Of a stretch of 64,000 nt of DNA, positions 33,398-44,133 are shown piece by piece. Made by a program: the position numbers and the translations under genes. The stretch's first letter is position 1. Every line of letters begins with the position of its first letter. Source of the DNA: Plesiomonas shigelloides (GTDB lineage Bacteria > Pseudomonadota > Gammaproteobacteria > Enterobacterales > CAMTGL01); the NCBI RefSeq assembly GCF_900087055.1, contig NZ_LT575468.1:62001-126000 (forward strand). The letters are read 5' to 3'. The notes under the pieces were generated by a model. That model was given only the letters and a program-made list of their open reading frames with translations, did no database searches and was not told the origin of the DNA.

Positions 33398-35074
33398 ATG
33401 ACGGGATCGCAGCGAACGGGAGCCCAATGGGTGGTAGAGGCCTTGCGAGCGCAAGGGGTGGAGACAGTGTTCGGTTATCCGGGCGGTGCGATTATGCCGG
33501 TGTATGACGCCCTGTATGATGGTGGCGTCGAGCACCTGCTGTGCCGTCATGAGCAAGGGGCGGCGATGGCGGCGATCGGTTATGCCCGGGCGAGCGGTCG
33601 CGTTGGGGTCTGTATCGCCACGTCTGGCCCAGGTGCCACCAATTTGATCACCGGTTTGGCCGATGCGTTGCTGGATTCGGTGCCGGTGGTGGCGATCACC
33701 GGCCAAGTGGCCAGCCCACTGATTGGCACCGATGCCTTTCAGGAAGTGGATGTGCTCGGTCTTTCTTTGGCTTGTACCAAGCACAGTTTTTTAGTGCGTC
33801 GTCCTGAGGAGCTGACCTCGGTACTGGCCGAAGCCTTCCGCGTGGCCAGCAGTGGCCGTCCGGGGCCGGTGTTGGTCGATATTCCCAAAGATATTCAACT
33901 GATGGCTATTCGTCCGCAGCCGTTGGCGGTGGCCGATGTGCCGCAGCCTAGCTGCCCACCATCGGCACTGGCGCAGGCCCAGCAGTTGCTGCAAGCCGCG
34001 CAGCGCCCGATGCTGTATGTCGGTGGTGGCGTAGCCTTGGCCGGCGCGAGCGCGCAGCTGAATGCCTTACTGCGCCACTGCGCCATACCGTCGGTGGCGA
34101 CTTTGAAAGGCTTGGGCGCGGTCGATCCGCACCATCCGTACTACTTAGGCATGCTTGGCATGCACGGCAGTAAAGCGGCCAATCTGGCGGTGCAGCAGTG
34201 CGATTTATTGCTGGTAGTCGGAGCGCGTTTTGATGACCGGGTGACCGGCAAGTTAGACACCTTTGCCCCTGACGCCAAGGTGATCCATCTGGATATCGAC
34301 AGCGCCGAGTTTGGCAAATTGCGCCGTCCCGATGTGGTATTACACGGCGATCTGCGTACGTTACTGCCAGCCCTCAGTGCTGCACTGACCGCGCCGCTTA
34401 GCATCGCGCCGTGGTTGGCGCAGATTGATGGGCTCAATGCCGAGCACGCGTGGGATTATGCCGCGGCAGAGCACGGTGAGCGCATTGATGCTCCGGCGTT
34501 GCTGCGCACTCTGTCACAGCGTCGTCCACGCACCAGTGTGGTGACCACCGATGTGGGCCAACACCAGATGTGGGTCGCTCAGCATATGCAGTTTACTTCT
34601 CCGCACGATCTGCTGACCTCCGCCGGTCTGGGCACTATGGGCTTTGGGTTACCGGCAGCGGTGGGCGCGCAGATGGCGCGGCCACAAGATTGCGTGATCT
34701 GCGTTTCCGGCGATGGCTCGTTCATGATGAACGTGCAAGAGCTCGGCACCCTTAAGCGCCGGCGTCTGCCGGTAAAAATCGTACTGCTGGATAACCAGCG
34801 TCTGGGCATGGTGCGGCAGTGGCAATCGCTGTTTTTTGCTGGCCGTTTTAGTGAAACCGATTTATCGGATAACCCCGATTTTCTGACGTTGGCATCGGCG
34901 TTTGGCATCCCAGGTCAGCAAATTTGGCGCCAAGATCAAGTGGCCGATGCGCTGGAAACTATGCTGGCAAGCCCAGGCCCTTATCTGCTGCACGTACGGA
35001 TTAACGAACAGGACAACGTCTGGCCACTGGTTCCACCGGGCGCCGGAAATGACACTATGCTGGAGGCGCTGTGA
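33398..35074 (+). CDS. ilvG: Acetolactate synthase II large subunit (intact)
   Basis: IlvG condenses pyruvate with pyruvate or 2-oxobutyrate, the first common step of valine and isoleucine synthesis, using thiamine diphosphate and FAD. The 558-residue protein has the conserved [29 protein letters not shown] with the ThDP glutamate, FAD-region PKDIQ and the ThDP motif [20 protein letters not shown]. The frame is intact, unlike the frameshifted ilvG of E. coli K-12, so the valine-resistant isozyme should be active. Its stop overlaps the ilvM start. Confidence 0.96.
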   Translation: MTGSQRTGAQWVVEALRAQGVETVFGYPGGAIMPVYDALYDGGVEHLLCRHEQGAAMAAIGYARASGRVGVCIATSGPGATNLITGLADALLDSVPVVAITGQVASPLIGTDAFQEVDVLGLSLACTKHSFLVRRPEELTSVLAEAFRVASSGRPGPVLVDIPKDIQLMAIRPQPLAVADVPQPSCPPSALAQAQQLLQAAQRPMLYVGGGVALAGASAQLNALLRHCAIPSVATLKGLGAVDPHHPYYLGMLGMHGSKAANLAVQQCDLLLVVGARFDDRVTGKLDTFAPDAKVIHLDIDSAEFGKLRRPDVVLHGDLRTLLPALSAALTAPLSIAPWLAQIDGLNAEHAWDYAAAEHGERIDAPALLRTLSQRRPRTSVVTTDVGQHQMWVAQHMQFTSPHDLLTSAGLGTMGFGLPAAVGAQMARPQDCVICVSGDGSFMMNVQELGTLKRRRLPVKIVLLDNQRLGMVRQWQSLFFAGRFSETDLSDNPDFLTLASAFGIPGQQIWRQDQVADALETMLASPGPYLLHVRINEQDNVWPLVPPGAGNDTMLEAL

Positions 35075-35397
35075 TGACATCCCCAATGAGCCATACCCCG
35101 ACAAGCCACAGTGCGATGCACACGTTGGTGGTCGATGCGCGTTTTTGCCCCGAAGTGGCCGAGCGTGTATTACGTGTAACACGGCATCGCGGTTTTCAGG
35201 TCTGGGCCATGAATATGGTGCTGGCAGACGCCGCGGATCGTGTCAATATTGAGCTCACGGTCTGCAGTGAGCGGCCGGTGGAGCAGTTATCCGCCCAGCT
35301 GGGTAAATTGATTGATGTCGCCAGTGTCTGTCTGCGGGCTGTACAGTCTGACAGTAACGGTATGTTGGCCGCCCCCCACCCGATGATCCGTGCTTGA
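35074..35397 (+). CDS. ilvM: Acetolactate synthase II small subunit
   Basis: IlvM is the ACT-domain regulatory subunit of acetolactate synthase II. The 107-residue product has an N-terminal extension of about 15 residues compared with E. coli IlvM (87 residues), followed by the homologous [19 protein letters not shown] and VNIELTV then LGKLIDVA. The ATG at 35074 overlaps the ilvG stop (TGATG) with GGAGG 7 bp upstream; an internal ATG at residue 15 would give a product of the usual family length. Coupled with ilvG. Confidence 0.92.
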   Translation: MTSPMSHTPTSHSAMHTLVVDARFCPEVAERVLRVTRHRGFQVWAMNMVLADAADRVNIELTVCSERPVEQLSAQLGKLIDVASVCLRAVQSDSNGMLAAPHPMIRA

Positions 35398-35425
35398 AGC
35401 ACGGCCAAGCGACAAGGATGAAATG

Positions 35426-36352
35426 ATGAGCAAGAAAGCAGATTTTATTTGGTTTAACGGTGAGATGGTGCCTTGGGCTGAGGCCAAAGTACACGTATTG
35501 TCCCACGCCATGCACTATGGCACGTCGGTGTTTGAGGGGATCCGCTGTTACAACACGCCAAAAGGCCCGGTGGTCTTCCGTCACCGTGAGCACATGCAGC
35601 GCTTGCTGGACTCCGCCAAAATCTACCGTTTCCCGATCCCTTATTCGTTAGAGCAGCTGATGGAGGCATGCCGCGCCACCTTGCGCGACAACCATCTGGA
35701 GAGCGCCTACATTCGTCCGCTGGCCTTTATCGGTGATGTGGGATTAGGGGTCAATCCACCACCGGGCTATCAGTGTGACTTGATCATCGCCGCTTTCCCG
35801 TGGGGCGCCTATCTGGGCGAAGAAGCGCTGCAACAAGGGGTGGATGCGATGGTGTCGTCGTGGAATCGCGCTGCACCCAACACCATTCCGACCGCGGCCA
35901 AAGCTGGCGGTAACTATCTGTCTTCCTTGTTGGTGGGCAGCGAAGCGCGCCGTCATGGTTACGCCGAAGGCATTGCGCTGGATGTGCGCGGCTATGTTTC
36001 GGAAGGGGCGGGTGAGAACCTGTTTGTGATTAAAAACAACGTGATTTATACCCCACCATCGACTTGCGCTTCACTGCCGGGGATTACTCGCGATGCGATC
36101 ACCACCTTGGCGCGCGATCTGGGCTACGAAGTACGCGAAGAAGTGATTGCCCGCGAAGCGCTGTATCTGGCCGATGAAGTATTTATGACCGGCACTGCCG
36201 CGGAAATCACTCCGGTGCGCAGTATTGATGGTATCGAAGTCGGTATTGGCCGCCGCGGCCCTGTGACCGAGCGTTTGCAACAGGCGTTCTTCGGGCTGTT
36301 CAGTGGCGAAACCGAAGACAAGTGGGGCTGGTTGGATCCGGTGAATCCGTAA
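35426..36352 (+). CDS. ilvE: Branched-chain amino acid aminotransferase
   Basis: IlvE is a class IV PLP aminotransferase making Ile, Val and Leu from the keto acids. The 308-residue protein matches E. coli IlvE (309) nearly throughout: [28 protein letters not shown], the PLP-lysine region [12 protein letters not shown], and [15 protein letters not shown]. Of several in-frame starts, the ATG at 35426 is preferred because AAGGA (35414-35418) stands 7 bp before it; the one at 35423 is only 4 bp away. Third enzyme gene of ilvGMEDA. Confidence 0.96.
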   Translation: MSKKADFIWFNGEMVPWAEAKVHVLSHAMHYGTSVFEGIRCYNTPKGPVVFRHREHMQRLLDSAKIYRFPIPYSLEQLMEACRATLRDNHLESAYIRPLAFIGDVGLGVNPPPGYQCDLIIAAFPWGAYLGEEALQQGVDAMVSSWNRAAPNTIPTAAKAGGNYLSSLLVGSEARRHGYAEGIALDVRGYVSEGAGENLFVIKNNVIYTPPSTCASLPGITRDAITTLARDLGYEVREEVIAREALYLADEVFMTGTAAEITPVRSIDGIEVGIGRRGPVTERLQQAFFGLFSGETEDKWGWLDPVNP

Positions 36353-36494
36353 GTCTGACTACTTGTACACGCAGTTCTGTACTAGTAACAGCATAAGCTT
36401 TGCGGCGGCCTGTTGGCCGTCGTGATAGTGCAGCCGATACCGTTTTTCTACGGCGCGCGCGAAGCGCCGCCGTCTCAACACAGGGATGATTTTC

Positions 36495-38345
36495 ATGGCG
36501 AAGTACCGCTCCGCAACCACCACGCATGGCCGTAATATGGCGGGCGCGCGCGCACTGTGGCGTGCCACCGGCATGCAAGAAAGTGATTTTGGTAAGCCGA
36601 TTATTGCGGTGGTGAACTCCTTTACCCAGTTTGTGCCGGGCCATGTGCACCTGCGTGATTTAGGCGCGTTGGTGGCCGGTGAAATTGAAGCGGCGGGCGG
36701 GGTCGCCAAAGAGTTCAACACCATCGCGGTGGATGATGGGATCGCCATGGGCCACGGCGGCATGCTGTATTCCCTGCCCTCGCGAGAGTTAATTGCCGAC
36801 TCGGTCGAGTACATGGTGAACGCCCACTGCGCCGATGCCATGGTGTGTATCTCCAACTGCGACAAAATCACCCCCGGAATGCTGATGGCTGCGCTGCGCC
36901 TCAATATCCCGGTGATCTTTGTCTCCGGCGGCCCGATGGAAGCCGGTAAAACTAAACTCTCGGATCAAATCATCAAGCTGGATCTGGTCGATGCCATGAT
37001 CCAAGGCGCCGATCCCAAGGTTTCCGATGAACAAAGCCAACAGGTCGAACGCTCGGCCTGTCCAACCTGCGGCTCTTGCTCGGGCATGTTTACCGCCAAC
37101 TCCATGAACTGCCTGACCGAAGCCTTAGGCTTGAGCTTACCGGGCAACGGTTCACTGTTGGCGACCCACGCCGATCGCCGTGAGCTGTTCGTGCAAGCTG
37201 GCCAGCGCATTGTGAGTTTGACTAAGCAATATTACGAACAGGACGATGCGCGCGTGCTGCCACGCAGCATTGCCAGTAAGGCGGCGTTTGAAAACGCCAT
37301 GGTGCTGGATATCGCCATGGGCGGCTCTACCAACACCGTATTGCACCTGTTAGCGGCGGCGCAGGAAGCGGAGGTCGATTTTGGTATGGATGATATCGAC
37401 CGCTTATCACGCCAAGTGCCGCACCTGTGTAAAGTCGCGCCAAGCACCCAGAAATATCACATGGAAGACGTCCACCGCGCGGGTGGTGTGATGGGGATTC
37501 TTGGTGAGCTTGATCGTGCCGGTCTGCTCAACCGCGAAGTGCGCAATGTGCTGCAACTGAATTTAACCGATACGCTGGCGCGCTACGACATCATGCAAAC
37601 GGACGATCCGGCGGTGCGCGAGATGTTCCGCGCTGGCCCAGCCGGTATTCGCACCACGCGCGCCTTTTCCCAAGCCTGCCGCTGGCCAACACTGGATGAC
37701 GATCGCGAGCAGGGCTGTATCCGTCGCCGCGAACATGCGTACAGCCAAGATGGCGGGTTGGCGGTGTTGTCCGGCAATCTGGCGCAAAACGGCTGCATCG
37801 TCAAAACCGCTGGGGTAGAGGCGGAGAATTTACTGTTCCGTGGTCCGGCGCGGGTATTTGAAAGCCAAGATAGCGCGGCGGAGGCGATTTTGGGCGGTCA
37901 GATCAACGCCGGTGATGTGGTGCTGATCCGCTACGAGGGGCCAAAGGGCGGACCGGGGATGCAAGAGATGCTGTACCCAACCAGTTACCTCAAATCGATG
38001 GGATTGGGCAAAGCGTGCGCCCTGATCACCGATGGCCGTTTTTCGGGCGGCACATCTGGGTTGTCGATTGGTCACGTATCGCCAGAAGCGGCCAGCGGTG
38101 GAGTGATTGCGCTGGTGGAAGAAAGCGATCTGATTGCCATTGATATCCCGCAGCGCAGCATCGTGCTGGAGGTGGATGAGGCAACGTTGGCCGCCCGAGC
38201 TGCGGCCATGCAAGCGCGCGGTAAGCAGGCGTGGAAGCCGGTCGATCGCCAGCGTCCTGTATCGCTGGCGCTGCGCGCCTACGCCAGTTTGGCCACCAGT
38301 GCCGATCGCGGTGCGGTGCGCGATCGCAGCAAGCTAGAGGAGTAA
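36495..38345 (+). CDS. ilvD: Dihydroxy-acid dehydratase
   Basis: IlvD dehydrates 2,3-dihydroxy-3-methylvalerate and -isovalerate to the keto acids, with an iron-sulfur cluster. The 616-residue protein equals E. coli IlvD in length and shows [12 protein letters not shown] and [18 protein letters not shown], which hold the cluster cysteines, and [20 protein letters not shown]. The ATG at 36495 matches the family start [13 protein letters not shown] and has AGGGA upstream; 142 bp separate it from ilvE without a clear terminator. Followed 3 bp later by ilvA. Confidence 0.96.
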   Translation: MAKYRSATTTHGRNMAGARALWRATGMQESDFGKPIIAVVNSFTQFVPGHVHLRDLGALVAGEIEAAGGVAKEFNTIAVDDGIAMGHGGMLYSLPSRELIADSVEYMVNAHCADAMVCISNCDKITPGMLMAALRLNIPVIFVSGGPMEAGKTKLSDQIIKLDLVDAMIQGADPKVSDEQSQQVERSACPTCGSCSGMFTANSMNCLTEALGLSLPGNGSLLATHADRRELFVQAGQRIVSLTKQYYEQDDARVLPRSIASKAAFENAMVLDIAMGGSTNTVLHLLAAAQEAEVDFGMDDIDRLSRQVPHLCKVAPSTQKYHMEDVHRAGGVMGILGELDRAGLLNREVRNVLQLNLTDTLARYDIMQTDDPAVREMFRAGPAGIRTTRAFSQACRWPTLDDDREQGCIRRREHAYSQDGGLAVLSGNLAQNGCIVKTAGVEAENLLFRGPARVFESQDSAAEAILGGQINAGDVVLIRYEGPKGGPGMQEMLYPTSYLKSMGLGKACALITDGRFSGGTSGLSIGHVSPEAASGGVIALVEESDLIAIDIPQRSIVLEVDEATLAARAAAMQARGKQAWKPVDRQRPVSLALRAYASLATSADRGAVRDRSKLEE

Positions 38346-38348
38346 CCT

Positions 38349-39896
38349 ATGTCGCAAGCGGATTTTCTCAGCGCGCAGCCACAAGCGTTAGAGTACCTAC
38401 GCGCGGTGGTGCAAGCGCCGGTGTATGAGGTTGCGCAGGTCACCCCGTTACAGACGATGGATAAGCTCTCGGCGCGTCTCGGTAACTGTGTGTTGGTCAA
38501 ACGCGAAGATCGCCAGCCGGTGCACAGCTTTAAGCTGCGTGGGGCGCACGCCATGATTGCTACGTTGTCGCCGGCACAAAAAGCCGCAGGGGTGGTTGCT
38601 GCCTCGGCCGGTAACCATGCTCAAGGCGTAGCGCTGTCGGCCAGTCGCCAAGGCTTGAAAGCCTTGATTGTGATGCCGCGGACTACCCCAGATATCAAGG
38701 TGGAGGCAGTGCGCGGCTTTGGTGCTGAGGTATTGCTGCACGGCGATAACTTCGATGAAGCCAAGGCCAAGGCGATAGCCTTAGCGCACGAACAAGGGCT
38801 GACCTTTATCCCTCCGTTTGACCATCCGGCGGTGATTGCCGGGCAAGGTACACTGGCGCTGGAATTATTACAGCAAGACGTGCATCTGGATCGGGTGTTT
38901 GTGCCGGTCGGCGGTGGTGGTTTGGCGGCGGGTGTGGCGGTGGTGATCAAGCAGTTGATGCCGCAAGTCAAAGTGATCGGCGTTGAATCGGAAGACGCTG
39001 CCTGTTTGCAGGCGGCATTAGAAGCCGGTGCGCCGGTGGATCTGGCGCGAGTTGGCATGTTTGCCGATGGCGTGGCGGTGAAGCGTATCGGCGACGAGAC
39101 CTTCCGCCTGTGTCAGCACTATCTGGATGACGTGGTGACGGTGGATAACGATGCCATCTGTGCGGCGATGAAAGATTTGTTTGACGATGTGCGTGCGGTT
39201 TCTGAGCCTTCTGGCGCCTTATCGCTGGCTGGGCTGAAAAAATATGTCCAGCTACACGGCATCCAAGGTGAGCGGTTGGCGCATGTGTTGTCTGGTGCCA
39301 ACCTCAATTTCCATGGTCTGCGTTATGTTTCCGAGCGCTGTGAGCTGGGCGAGCAACGCGAAGCCTTGCTGGCGGTGACTATTCCTGAGCGCAAAGGCAG
39401 CTTCCTGCAATTTTGTCAGTTGCTGGGCGGGCGTTCGGTCACCGAGTTTAACTACCGCTATGCCGATCCGGACAACGCCAGCATTTTGGTTGGGGTACGC
39501 TTAACCCGCGGTATCAGTGAGCGGCAAGAGATTGTCAGCGAGCTGCGTGCGGGGGGTTATGACACCCTTGATTTATCCGATGACGAGTTGGCTAAACTGC
39601 ACGTGCGTTACATGGTGGGCGGCCGTCCGGCGCAGGCCTTGAGTGAGCGGCTGTACAGCGTGGAGTTTCCCGAGTGTCCGGGGGCGTTACTGCGCTTTTT
39701 GCAGATGCTGGGTACGCGCTGGAATATCACCTTATTCCACTACCGTAACCACGGCGCCGATTACGGTCGGGTACTGGCCGCCTTTGCCTTGCCACCAGAT
39801 GAGCAGTCAGCCTTTGACCGTCATCTGCAAGAGCTGGGTTATGTGGCCCATGATGAGACCGATAACCCCGCGTTTCGTTATTTTCTGGCTCGTTAA
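38349..39896 (+). CDS. ilvA: Biosynthetic threonine deaminase
   Basis: IlvA makes 2-oxobutyrate from threonine, the committed step of isoleucine synthesis, and is feedback-inhibited by isoleucine. The 515-residue protein has the PLP-lysine motif HSFKLRGAH, the glycine loop PVGGGGLAAG and two C-terminal ACT-like regulatory domains (about 325-400 and 420-500), so it is the allosteric biosynthetic type (E. coli 514 residues). Last gene of the operon, followed by a terminator at 39937. Confidence 0.96.
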   Translation: MSQADFLSAQPQALEYLRAVVQAPVYEVAQVTPLQTMDKLSARLGNCVLVKREDRQPVHSFKLRGAHAMIATLSPAQKAAGVVAASAGNHAQGVALSASRQGLKALIVMPRTTPDIKVEAVRGFGAEVLLHGDNFDEAKAKAIALAHEQGLTFIPPFDHPAVIAGQGTLALELLQQDVHLDRVFVPVGGGGLAAGVAVVIKQLMPQVKVIGVESEDAACLQAALEAGAPVDLARVGMFADGVAVKRIGDETFRLCQHYLDDVVTVDNDAICAAMKDLFDDVRAVSEPSGALSLAGLKKYVQLHGIQGERLAHVLSGANLNFHGLRYVSERCELGEQREALLAVTIPERKGSFLQFCQLLGGRSVTEFNYRYADPDNASILVGVRLTRGISERQEIVSELRAGGYDTLDLSDDELAKLHVRYMVGGRPAQALSERLYSVEFPECPGALLRFLQMLGTRWNITLFHYRNHGADYGRVLAAFALPPDEQSAFDRHLQELGYVAHDETDNPAFRYFLAR

Positions 39897-39936
39897 CGGC
39901 GTTATTGCCCACTTAACCACCAAGATTGCCACTCAG

Positions 39937-39968
39937 AGCCATCCCTGTTAGGGATGGCTTGTATTTTT
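39937..39968 (+). terminator. Terminator of the ilvGMEDA operon
   Basis: AGCCATCCC (39937-39945) and GGGATGGCT (39951-39959) form a perfect 9-bp stem with a TGTTA loop, followed by TTGTATTTTT. Confidence 0.87.
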
Positions 39969-40024
39969 GCTGTGGTGCGGTTGGGGTTTTCTTATGAGCA
40001 GTGCTACGCGAGGAGGATAGGGGG

Positions 40025-40912
40025 TTATGGCGCGCTGACCGTATTCCAAAACGCGGCTAATAGCGGCTCATGTAAGCGTTTTTTCTGCGCGCAGACCCCC
40101 AGATCAAACGGCACAAAATCCAGCGATTCCCCTTCCAATTTGGCCACTCGATCGCGCACCGGGCTGTTTTCTACCACCACGGTGGGAATGGCGGCCACCC
40201 CGCAACCGAGCGCCACCATTGACACTATGGCTTCATGGCCGGCGACGGTCGCATATATGTGCGGATGTGTGACATGTCGGAGGCGCAGCCACTGCTCGAT
40301 ACGCCGCCGCGCTGGGCCGTGCTCCGGCAAGATAAACGGCACCTGTGCCCACGGCACCGGTTGTTGTAAGACTTGTTGGCGTACCTGACAGGCTATGGTG
40401 GGGATCACCAGCGCCAGCGGAATTTCGCCCAGTGAGACAAACGCCGCCGAGGCCGGTAGCGGCTCGGGACGGGCGGCGATCGCCAAATCTGCCGCATCTT
40501 GCAACACGCGCCCCACCGCATCGGCCGCATCGCCGGTGCTGAGTTTGATCTCCACTTTCGGGTAACGCAGGCGAAAACGGTCCAAAATGGCCGGCAAGTG
40601 GCTGTAGGCGGCGGTCACCGAGCAGAACAGACGCAGCTCCCCTTGCAGATCATCGGCTTGTGGGCGCAGCTGATGTTGTAGCTGCTGCCAATTGAGCAAG
40701 GTTTGCTCGGCAAAGTGGCGCAGCTGACGACCGGCATCGGTTAGGGTGACGCTACGGTTATCGCGCACAAACAACGGTTGCCCCGCTTCCTCTTCTAGGC
40801 GCTGAATTTGGCGCGATAAGGTGGAAGGGCTGACATGGCAAGCTTGGGCGCTGCGGCCAAAATGGCAGCTGTCGGCCAGATGCAAAAACAGTTTCAAATC
40901 ACGCAGATCCAT
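40025..40912 (-). CDS. ilvY: LysR-family activator of ilvC
   Basis: IlvY binds acetolactate or acetohydroxybutyrate and activates the divergent ilvC gene while repressing itself. The 295-residue protein starts MDLRDLKLFLHLADSCHFGR with the LysR helix-turn-helix (ACHVSPSTLSRQIQRLEEE) and is similar to E. coli IlvY (297) along its length, including LILP-like FILPEHGPARRRIEQWL. It diverges from ilvC with a 301-bp intergenic region holding an inverted repeat of the LysR type at 40983. Confidence 0.94.
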   Translation of the reverse strand: MDLRDLKLFLHLADSCHFGRSAQACHVSPSTLSRQIQRLEEEAGQPLFVRDNRSVTLTDAGRQLRHFAEQTLLNWQQLQHQLRPQADDLQGELRLFCSVTAAYSHLPAILDRFRLRYPKVEIKLSTGDAADAVGRVLQDAADLAIAARPEPLPASAAFVSLGEIPLALVIPTIACQVRQQVLQQPVPWAQVPFILPEHGPARRRIEQWLRLRHVTHPHIYATVAGHEAIVSMVALGCGVAAIPTVVVENSPVRDRVAKLEGESLDFVPFDLGVCAQKKRLHEPLLAAFWNTVSAP

Positions 40913-40982
40913 CTGCCACTCTCCATGGGGTTAGTGTTGCTGGCCGTGCGAGGAGATACGAGTATTGGCCGCATCACGTACG

Positions 40983-41014
40983 TTGCAAATAATGCAATAC
41001 CATATTCGGAATAT
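40983..41014. promoter_or_regulatory. Candidate IlvY operator repeats between ilvY and ilvC
   Basis: TTGCA-N5-TGCAA (40983-40997) is a perfect LysR-type inverted repeat, resembling the TTGCAA-containing operators of E. coli ilvYC. A second dyad, ATATTC-G-GAATAT (41002-41014), follows 4 bp later. They lie 71-102 bp upstream of the ilvY start codon. The second dyad is less certain as an operator. Confidence 0.65.
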
Positions 41015-41213
41015 ATCAATTTAAGCAACGACAATCTTCGCCTAGTATCAGATTAACGCCACCGATTGCTTACGCGCGGTTTACATCGTTAACCCTGCGG
41101 CAACAGCCATCGGCGCCGGTCACAGTGGCCGGAGAATGGAATTGATGCTTACCCGAAAGCCTTAGCGCGGCGCTGCTTGCAGTGCCACGGACCTGAATCA
41201 CGGAGAGTTTGTC

Positions 41214-42692
41214 ATGGCTAACTATTTTAATACCTTGAATTTACGCCAGCAGCTGGCGCAACTGGGCAAATGTCGCTTTATGGCGCGCGATGAGTTTGCG
41301 GCCGGCGCCGAGTACCTGAAAGGCAAAAAAGTGGTGATTGTTGGCTGTGGCGCTCAAGGTCTGAATCAGGGCCTCAACATGCGTGATTCGGGTTTAGAGG
41401 TGGCGTATGCGCTGCGTGATGAAGCGATTGCGGAGCGCCGTGCGTCGTGGAAAAAAGCCACCGACAACGGTTTTGTGGTCGGCACCTATGCAGAGCTGAT
41501 CCCGCAAGCCGATCTGGTGGTGAACCTGACCCCAGACAAGCAGCACTCCGCAGTGGTGCAAGCGGTTATGCCACTGATGAAGCAAGGCGCGGCCTTAGGT
41601 TACTCGCACGGTTTTAACATCGTGGAAGTAGGCGAGCAGATCCGTAAAGACATCACCGTGGTGATGGTGGCGCCGAAGTGCCCGGGTACTGAAGTGCGCG
41701 AAGAGTACAAACGCGGTTTTGGTGTGCCGACCCTGATTGCGGTGCACCCAGAAAACGATCCACAGCGCGAAGGCTTGGCGATTGCCAAAGCGTGGGCGGT
41801 GGCGACCGGTGGCGATCGCGCCGGGGTGCTGGAGTCCTCTTTTGTCGCCGAAGTGAAGTCGGATTTGATGGGTGAGCAGACCATTTTGTGCGGCATGCTG
41901 CAGGCCGGTTCGTTATTGTGCTATGACCAGCTGGTGGCGGAAGGTACCGATCCGGCTTATGCCGGTAAGTTGGTCCAGTTCGGTTGGGAAACCATTACCG
42001 AAGCGCTCAAGCAAGGCGGCATCACCTTGATGCTGGATCGTCTGTCGAATCCAGCCAAACTGCGCGCCTTCGCGCTGTCTGAGCAGATTAAGCAGATTTT
42101 GCGTCCGCTGTTTGAAAAACACATGGATGACATCATCAGTGGTGAGTTCTCTGCTGGCATGATGGCCGATTGGGCTGAAGATGATGTCAAACTGCTGACC
42201 TGGCGTGCCGAAACCGGTGACAGTGCGTTTGAAAATGCGCCGGTCTATAGCGGTAAGATTGAAGAGCAAACCTACTTTGACCAAGGCACCGTGATGGTGG
42301 CGATGGTTAAAGCCGGGGTGGAATTGGCGTTTGAGACCATGGTGGCGTCCGGTATTTATCCAGAGTCGGCATACTATGAATCACTGCACGAGTTGCCGCT
42401 GATTGCCAACACTATTGCTCGTAAGCGTCTGTATGAGATGAATGTGGTGATCTCCGATACCGCAGAATACGGAAACTATCTGTTTGCCAATGCCGCAGTG
42501 CCATTGCTGCGCGATCAGCTGATGCCAACTTTGCAGCAAGGCGATCTGGGTCAGCCAGTGCCTGCCGCTGGGGTGGATAACGCCGCGCTGCGCGCGGTCA
42601 ATGAAGCGATCCGCAACCACCCGATTGAGGTGATTGGCCAGACTCTGCGCGGTTATATGACCGACATGAAGAAAATCAGCGTGGCCGGTTAA
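41214..42692 (+). CDS. ilvC: Ketol-acid reductoisomerase (class II)
   Basis: IlvC isomerises and reduces acetolactate/acetohydroxybutyrate with NADPH in valine and isoleucine synthesis. The 492-residue protein is the long class II form (E. coli 491) with the NADPH-binding motif [20 protein letters not shown], the [18 protein letters not shown] region, and a duplicated knotted C-terminal domain. A terminator follows at 42745. It is divergent from its activator gene ilvY. Confidence 0.97.
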   Translation: MANYFNTLNLRQQLAQLGKCRFMARDEFAAGAEYLKGKKVVIVGCGAQGLNQGLNMRDSGLEVAYALRDEAIAERRASWKKATDNGFVVGTYAELIPQADLVVNLTPDKQHSAVVQAVMPLMKQGAALGYSHGFNIVEVGEQIRKDITVVMVAPKCPGTEVREEYKRGFGVPTLIAVHPENDPQREGLAIAKAWAVATGGDRAGVLESSFVAEVKSDLMGEQTILCGMLQAGSLLCYDQLVAEGTDPAYAGKLVQFGWETITEALKQGGITLMLDRLSNPAKLRAFALSEQIKQILRPLFEKHMDDIISGEFSAGMMADWAEDDVKLLTWRAETGDSAFENAPVYSGKIEEQTYFDQGTVMVAMVKAGVELAFETMVASGIYPESAYYESLHELPLIANTIARKRLYEMNVVISDTAEYGNYLFANAAVPLLRDQLMPTLQQGDLGQPVPAAGVDNAALRAVNEAIRNHPIEVIGQTLRGYMTDMKKISVAG

Positions 42693-42744
42693 GTGGCGCC
42701 CTACACCATAACGTTTTCCGCTAAATCACATTAAGTAAACTGTT

Positions 42745-42768
42745 GCCCGGCTTTGGCCGGGCTTTTTT
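42745..42768 (+). terminator. Rho-independent terminator of ilvC
   Basis: GCCCGGC (42745-42751) pairs with GCCGGGC (42756-42762) around TTTG, followed by six T residues. Confidence 0.93.
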
Positions 42769-42933
42769 ACACCCGTTCTACTTGCCGCTTACCTGCAATG
42801 CCACGTGGCTTTGGTTTGTGCCGCTGATGAGGTGTGTTACGGATTGCGGCCCCTTTTTTTCGTGATCGAACCCGCTTCTTGCGGTCAAGTGATTGCCGCC
42901 GCGCAGGCTTGGCGTTATGCTCGGGAGGTTAAA

Positions 42934-43087
42934 TTCTCAGGGCGGGGTGTAAGTCCCCACCGGCGGTATCTGTCTTATGCCAGCGGCATAACGGCAGCAG
43001 CCCGCGAGCGCCTGCCACACCTTGGCAGGGTCAGCAGATCCGGTGAGAAGCCGGGGCCGACGGTTATAGTCCGGATAGAAGAGAGTG
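42934..43087 (+). ncRNA. FMN riboswitch (RFN element) of ribB
   Basis: The conserved RFN parts follow in order: CTCAGGGCGGGGTG with AGTCCCCACCGGCGGT (42936-42968), a variable hairpin, AGCCCGCGAGCG, CAGCAGATCCGGTGAGA, AGCCGGGGCCGACGGTTATAGTCCGGATAGAAGAGA in pieces to about 43086. FMN binding is expected to turn off ribB. The distance from the end of the element to ribB is about 250 bp and holds no obvious hairpin with T-run, so the mode of control (termination or translation) is not clear from sequence. Confidence 0.95.
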
Positions 43088-43339
43088 ACGACACGCAACT
43101 ACACTGCCAATGGCAGCTGGTTGTTATTGTCTGGTGATCGGCCAATCGGCTGCGCTTACTGGTCTGTATTTGGCTTTTGCTGTCAAATCGTGATGGCGAG
43201 AGGTGAAATACCGTGGTGAGCGGGCGGTAGATCGCGGGCGCCGTTTGGCGGTGCGCGCAGGGTCGATAACCTGTAACTCCCTCTTGTTGTGCCCTGATTC
43301 TGGTAATCCATAGTATTTGCATGAAGGACGTTTTTTACC

Positions 43340-43990
43340 ATGAATCAGTCACTGCTTAGTGCTTTTGGCTCCCCGATTGACCGCGTTGAACAAGGTTTAG
43401 CGGCACTGCGTGCTGGCCGCGGTGTATTGGTGCTGGATGATGAAGATCGCGAGAACGAAGGCGATCTGATTTTTGCCGCCGAAACCATTACGCCAGAGCA
43501 AATGGCGCTCACGATTCGTCATGGCAGCGGCATTGTGTGCCTGTGTATCACCGAAGCGCGTCGTCGTCAGCTGGAGCTGCCGATGATGGTGGAAGTGAAC
43601 TCCAGCCAGAATCAAACCGCCTTTACCGTGACCATTGAAGCGGCGCACGGTGTCACCACCGGCGTTTCAGCGCAAGATCGCGTGACCACAATTCGCGCGG
43701 CGATTGCCGATGATGCGCGTCCGTCCGATATTCATCGCCCAGGACACGTGTTTCCACTGCGCGCCCAAGATGGCGGCGTGTTGGCGCGTCGCGGTCATAC
43801 CGAAGCGACCATCGATCTGATGCGTCTGGCGGGCTTTAAACCGTACGGCGTCTTGTGTGAGCTGACCAACGATGATGGCAGCATGGCGCGCACGCCTGAG
43901 GTCATTGAATTTGCCCGCCAGCATCAGATGCCGGTTCTGACCATCGAAGATCTGGTGGCTTACCGCGAAGCGTATCCATTTGCGGAGTAA
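43340..43990 (+). CDS. ribB: 3,4-dihydroxy-2-butanone 4-phosphate synthase
   Basis: RibB converts ribulose 5-phosphate into the four-carbon precursor of riboflavin plus formate. The 216-residue monofunctional protein (E. coli 217) carries the acidic metal-binding loop [16 protein letters not shown] (residues 32-47) and the catalytic [11 protein letters not shown] region. GAAGGA precedes the ATG. It is controlled by the upstream FMN riboswitch, and followed by a hairpin at 44080. No GTP cyclohydrolase II domain is fused. Confidence 0.96.
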   Translation: MNQSLLSAFGSPIDRVEQGLAALRAGRGVLVLDDEDRENEGDLIFAAETITPEQMALTIRHGSGIVCLCITEARRRQLELPMMVEVNSSQNQTAFTVTIEAAHGVTTGVSAQDRVTTIRAAIADDARPSDIHRPGHVFPLRAQDGGVLARRGHTEATIDLMRLAGFKPYGVLCELTNDDGSMARTPEVIEFARQHQMPVLTIEDLVAYREAYPFAE

Positions 43991-44079
43991 TGCTTGGGGT
44001 TTGGGCTTAACTGTTTGAGCCATCGCCTGCGCGGACAATCGCTTCGCGTTTACCCCAGTATAAGTACGCAGCCTAGATA

Positions 44080-44102
44080 AAGGCCGGCATGTTGCCGGCC
44101 TT
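44080..44102. terminator. Bidirectional terminator between ribB and the HD-GYP gene
   Basis: AAGGCCGGCA (44080-44089) and TGCCGGCCTT (44093-44102) form a perfect 10-bp stem with a 3-nt loop between two converging genes. T-rich tails are short on both sides. Confidence 0.7.
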
Positions 44103-44133
44103 GTGCTGTTTGGTTCACCGGAGTCAGATGCGA

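Noticed and set aside
33398-35074. Possible ilvG frameshift as in E. coli K-12
   Set aside because: The frame is continuous with all domains of acetolactate synthase, so the gene is intact.
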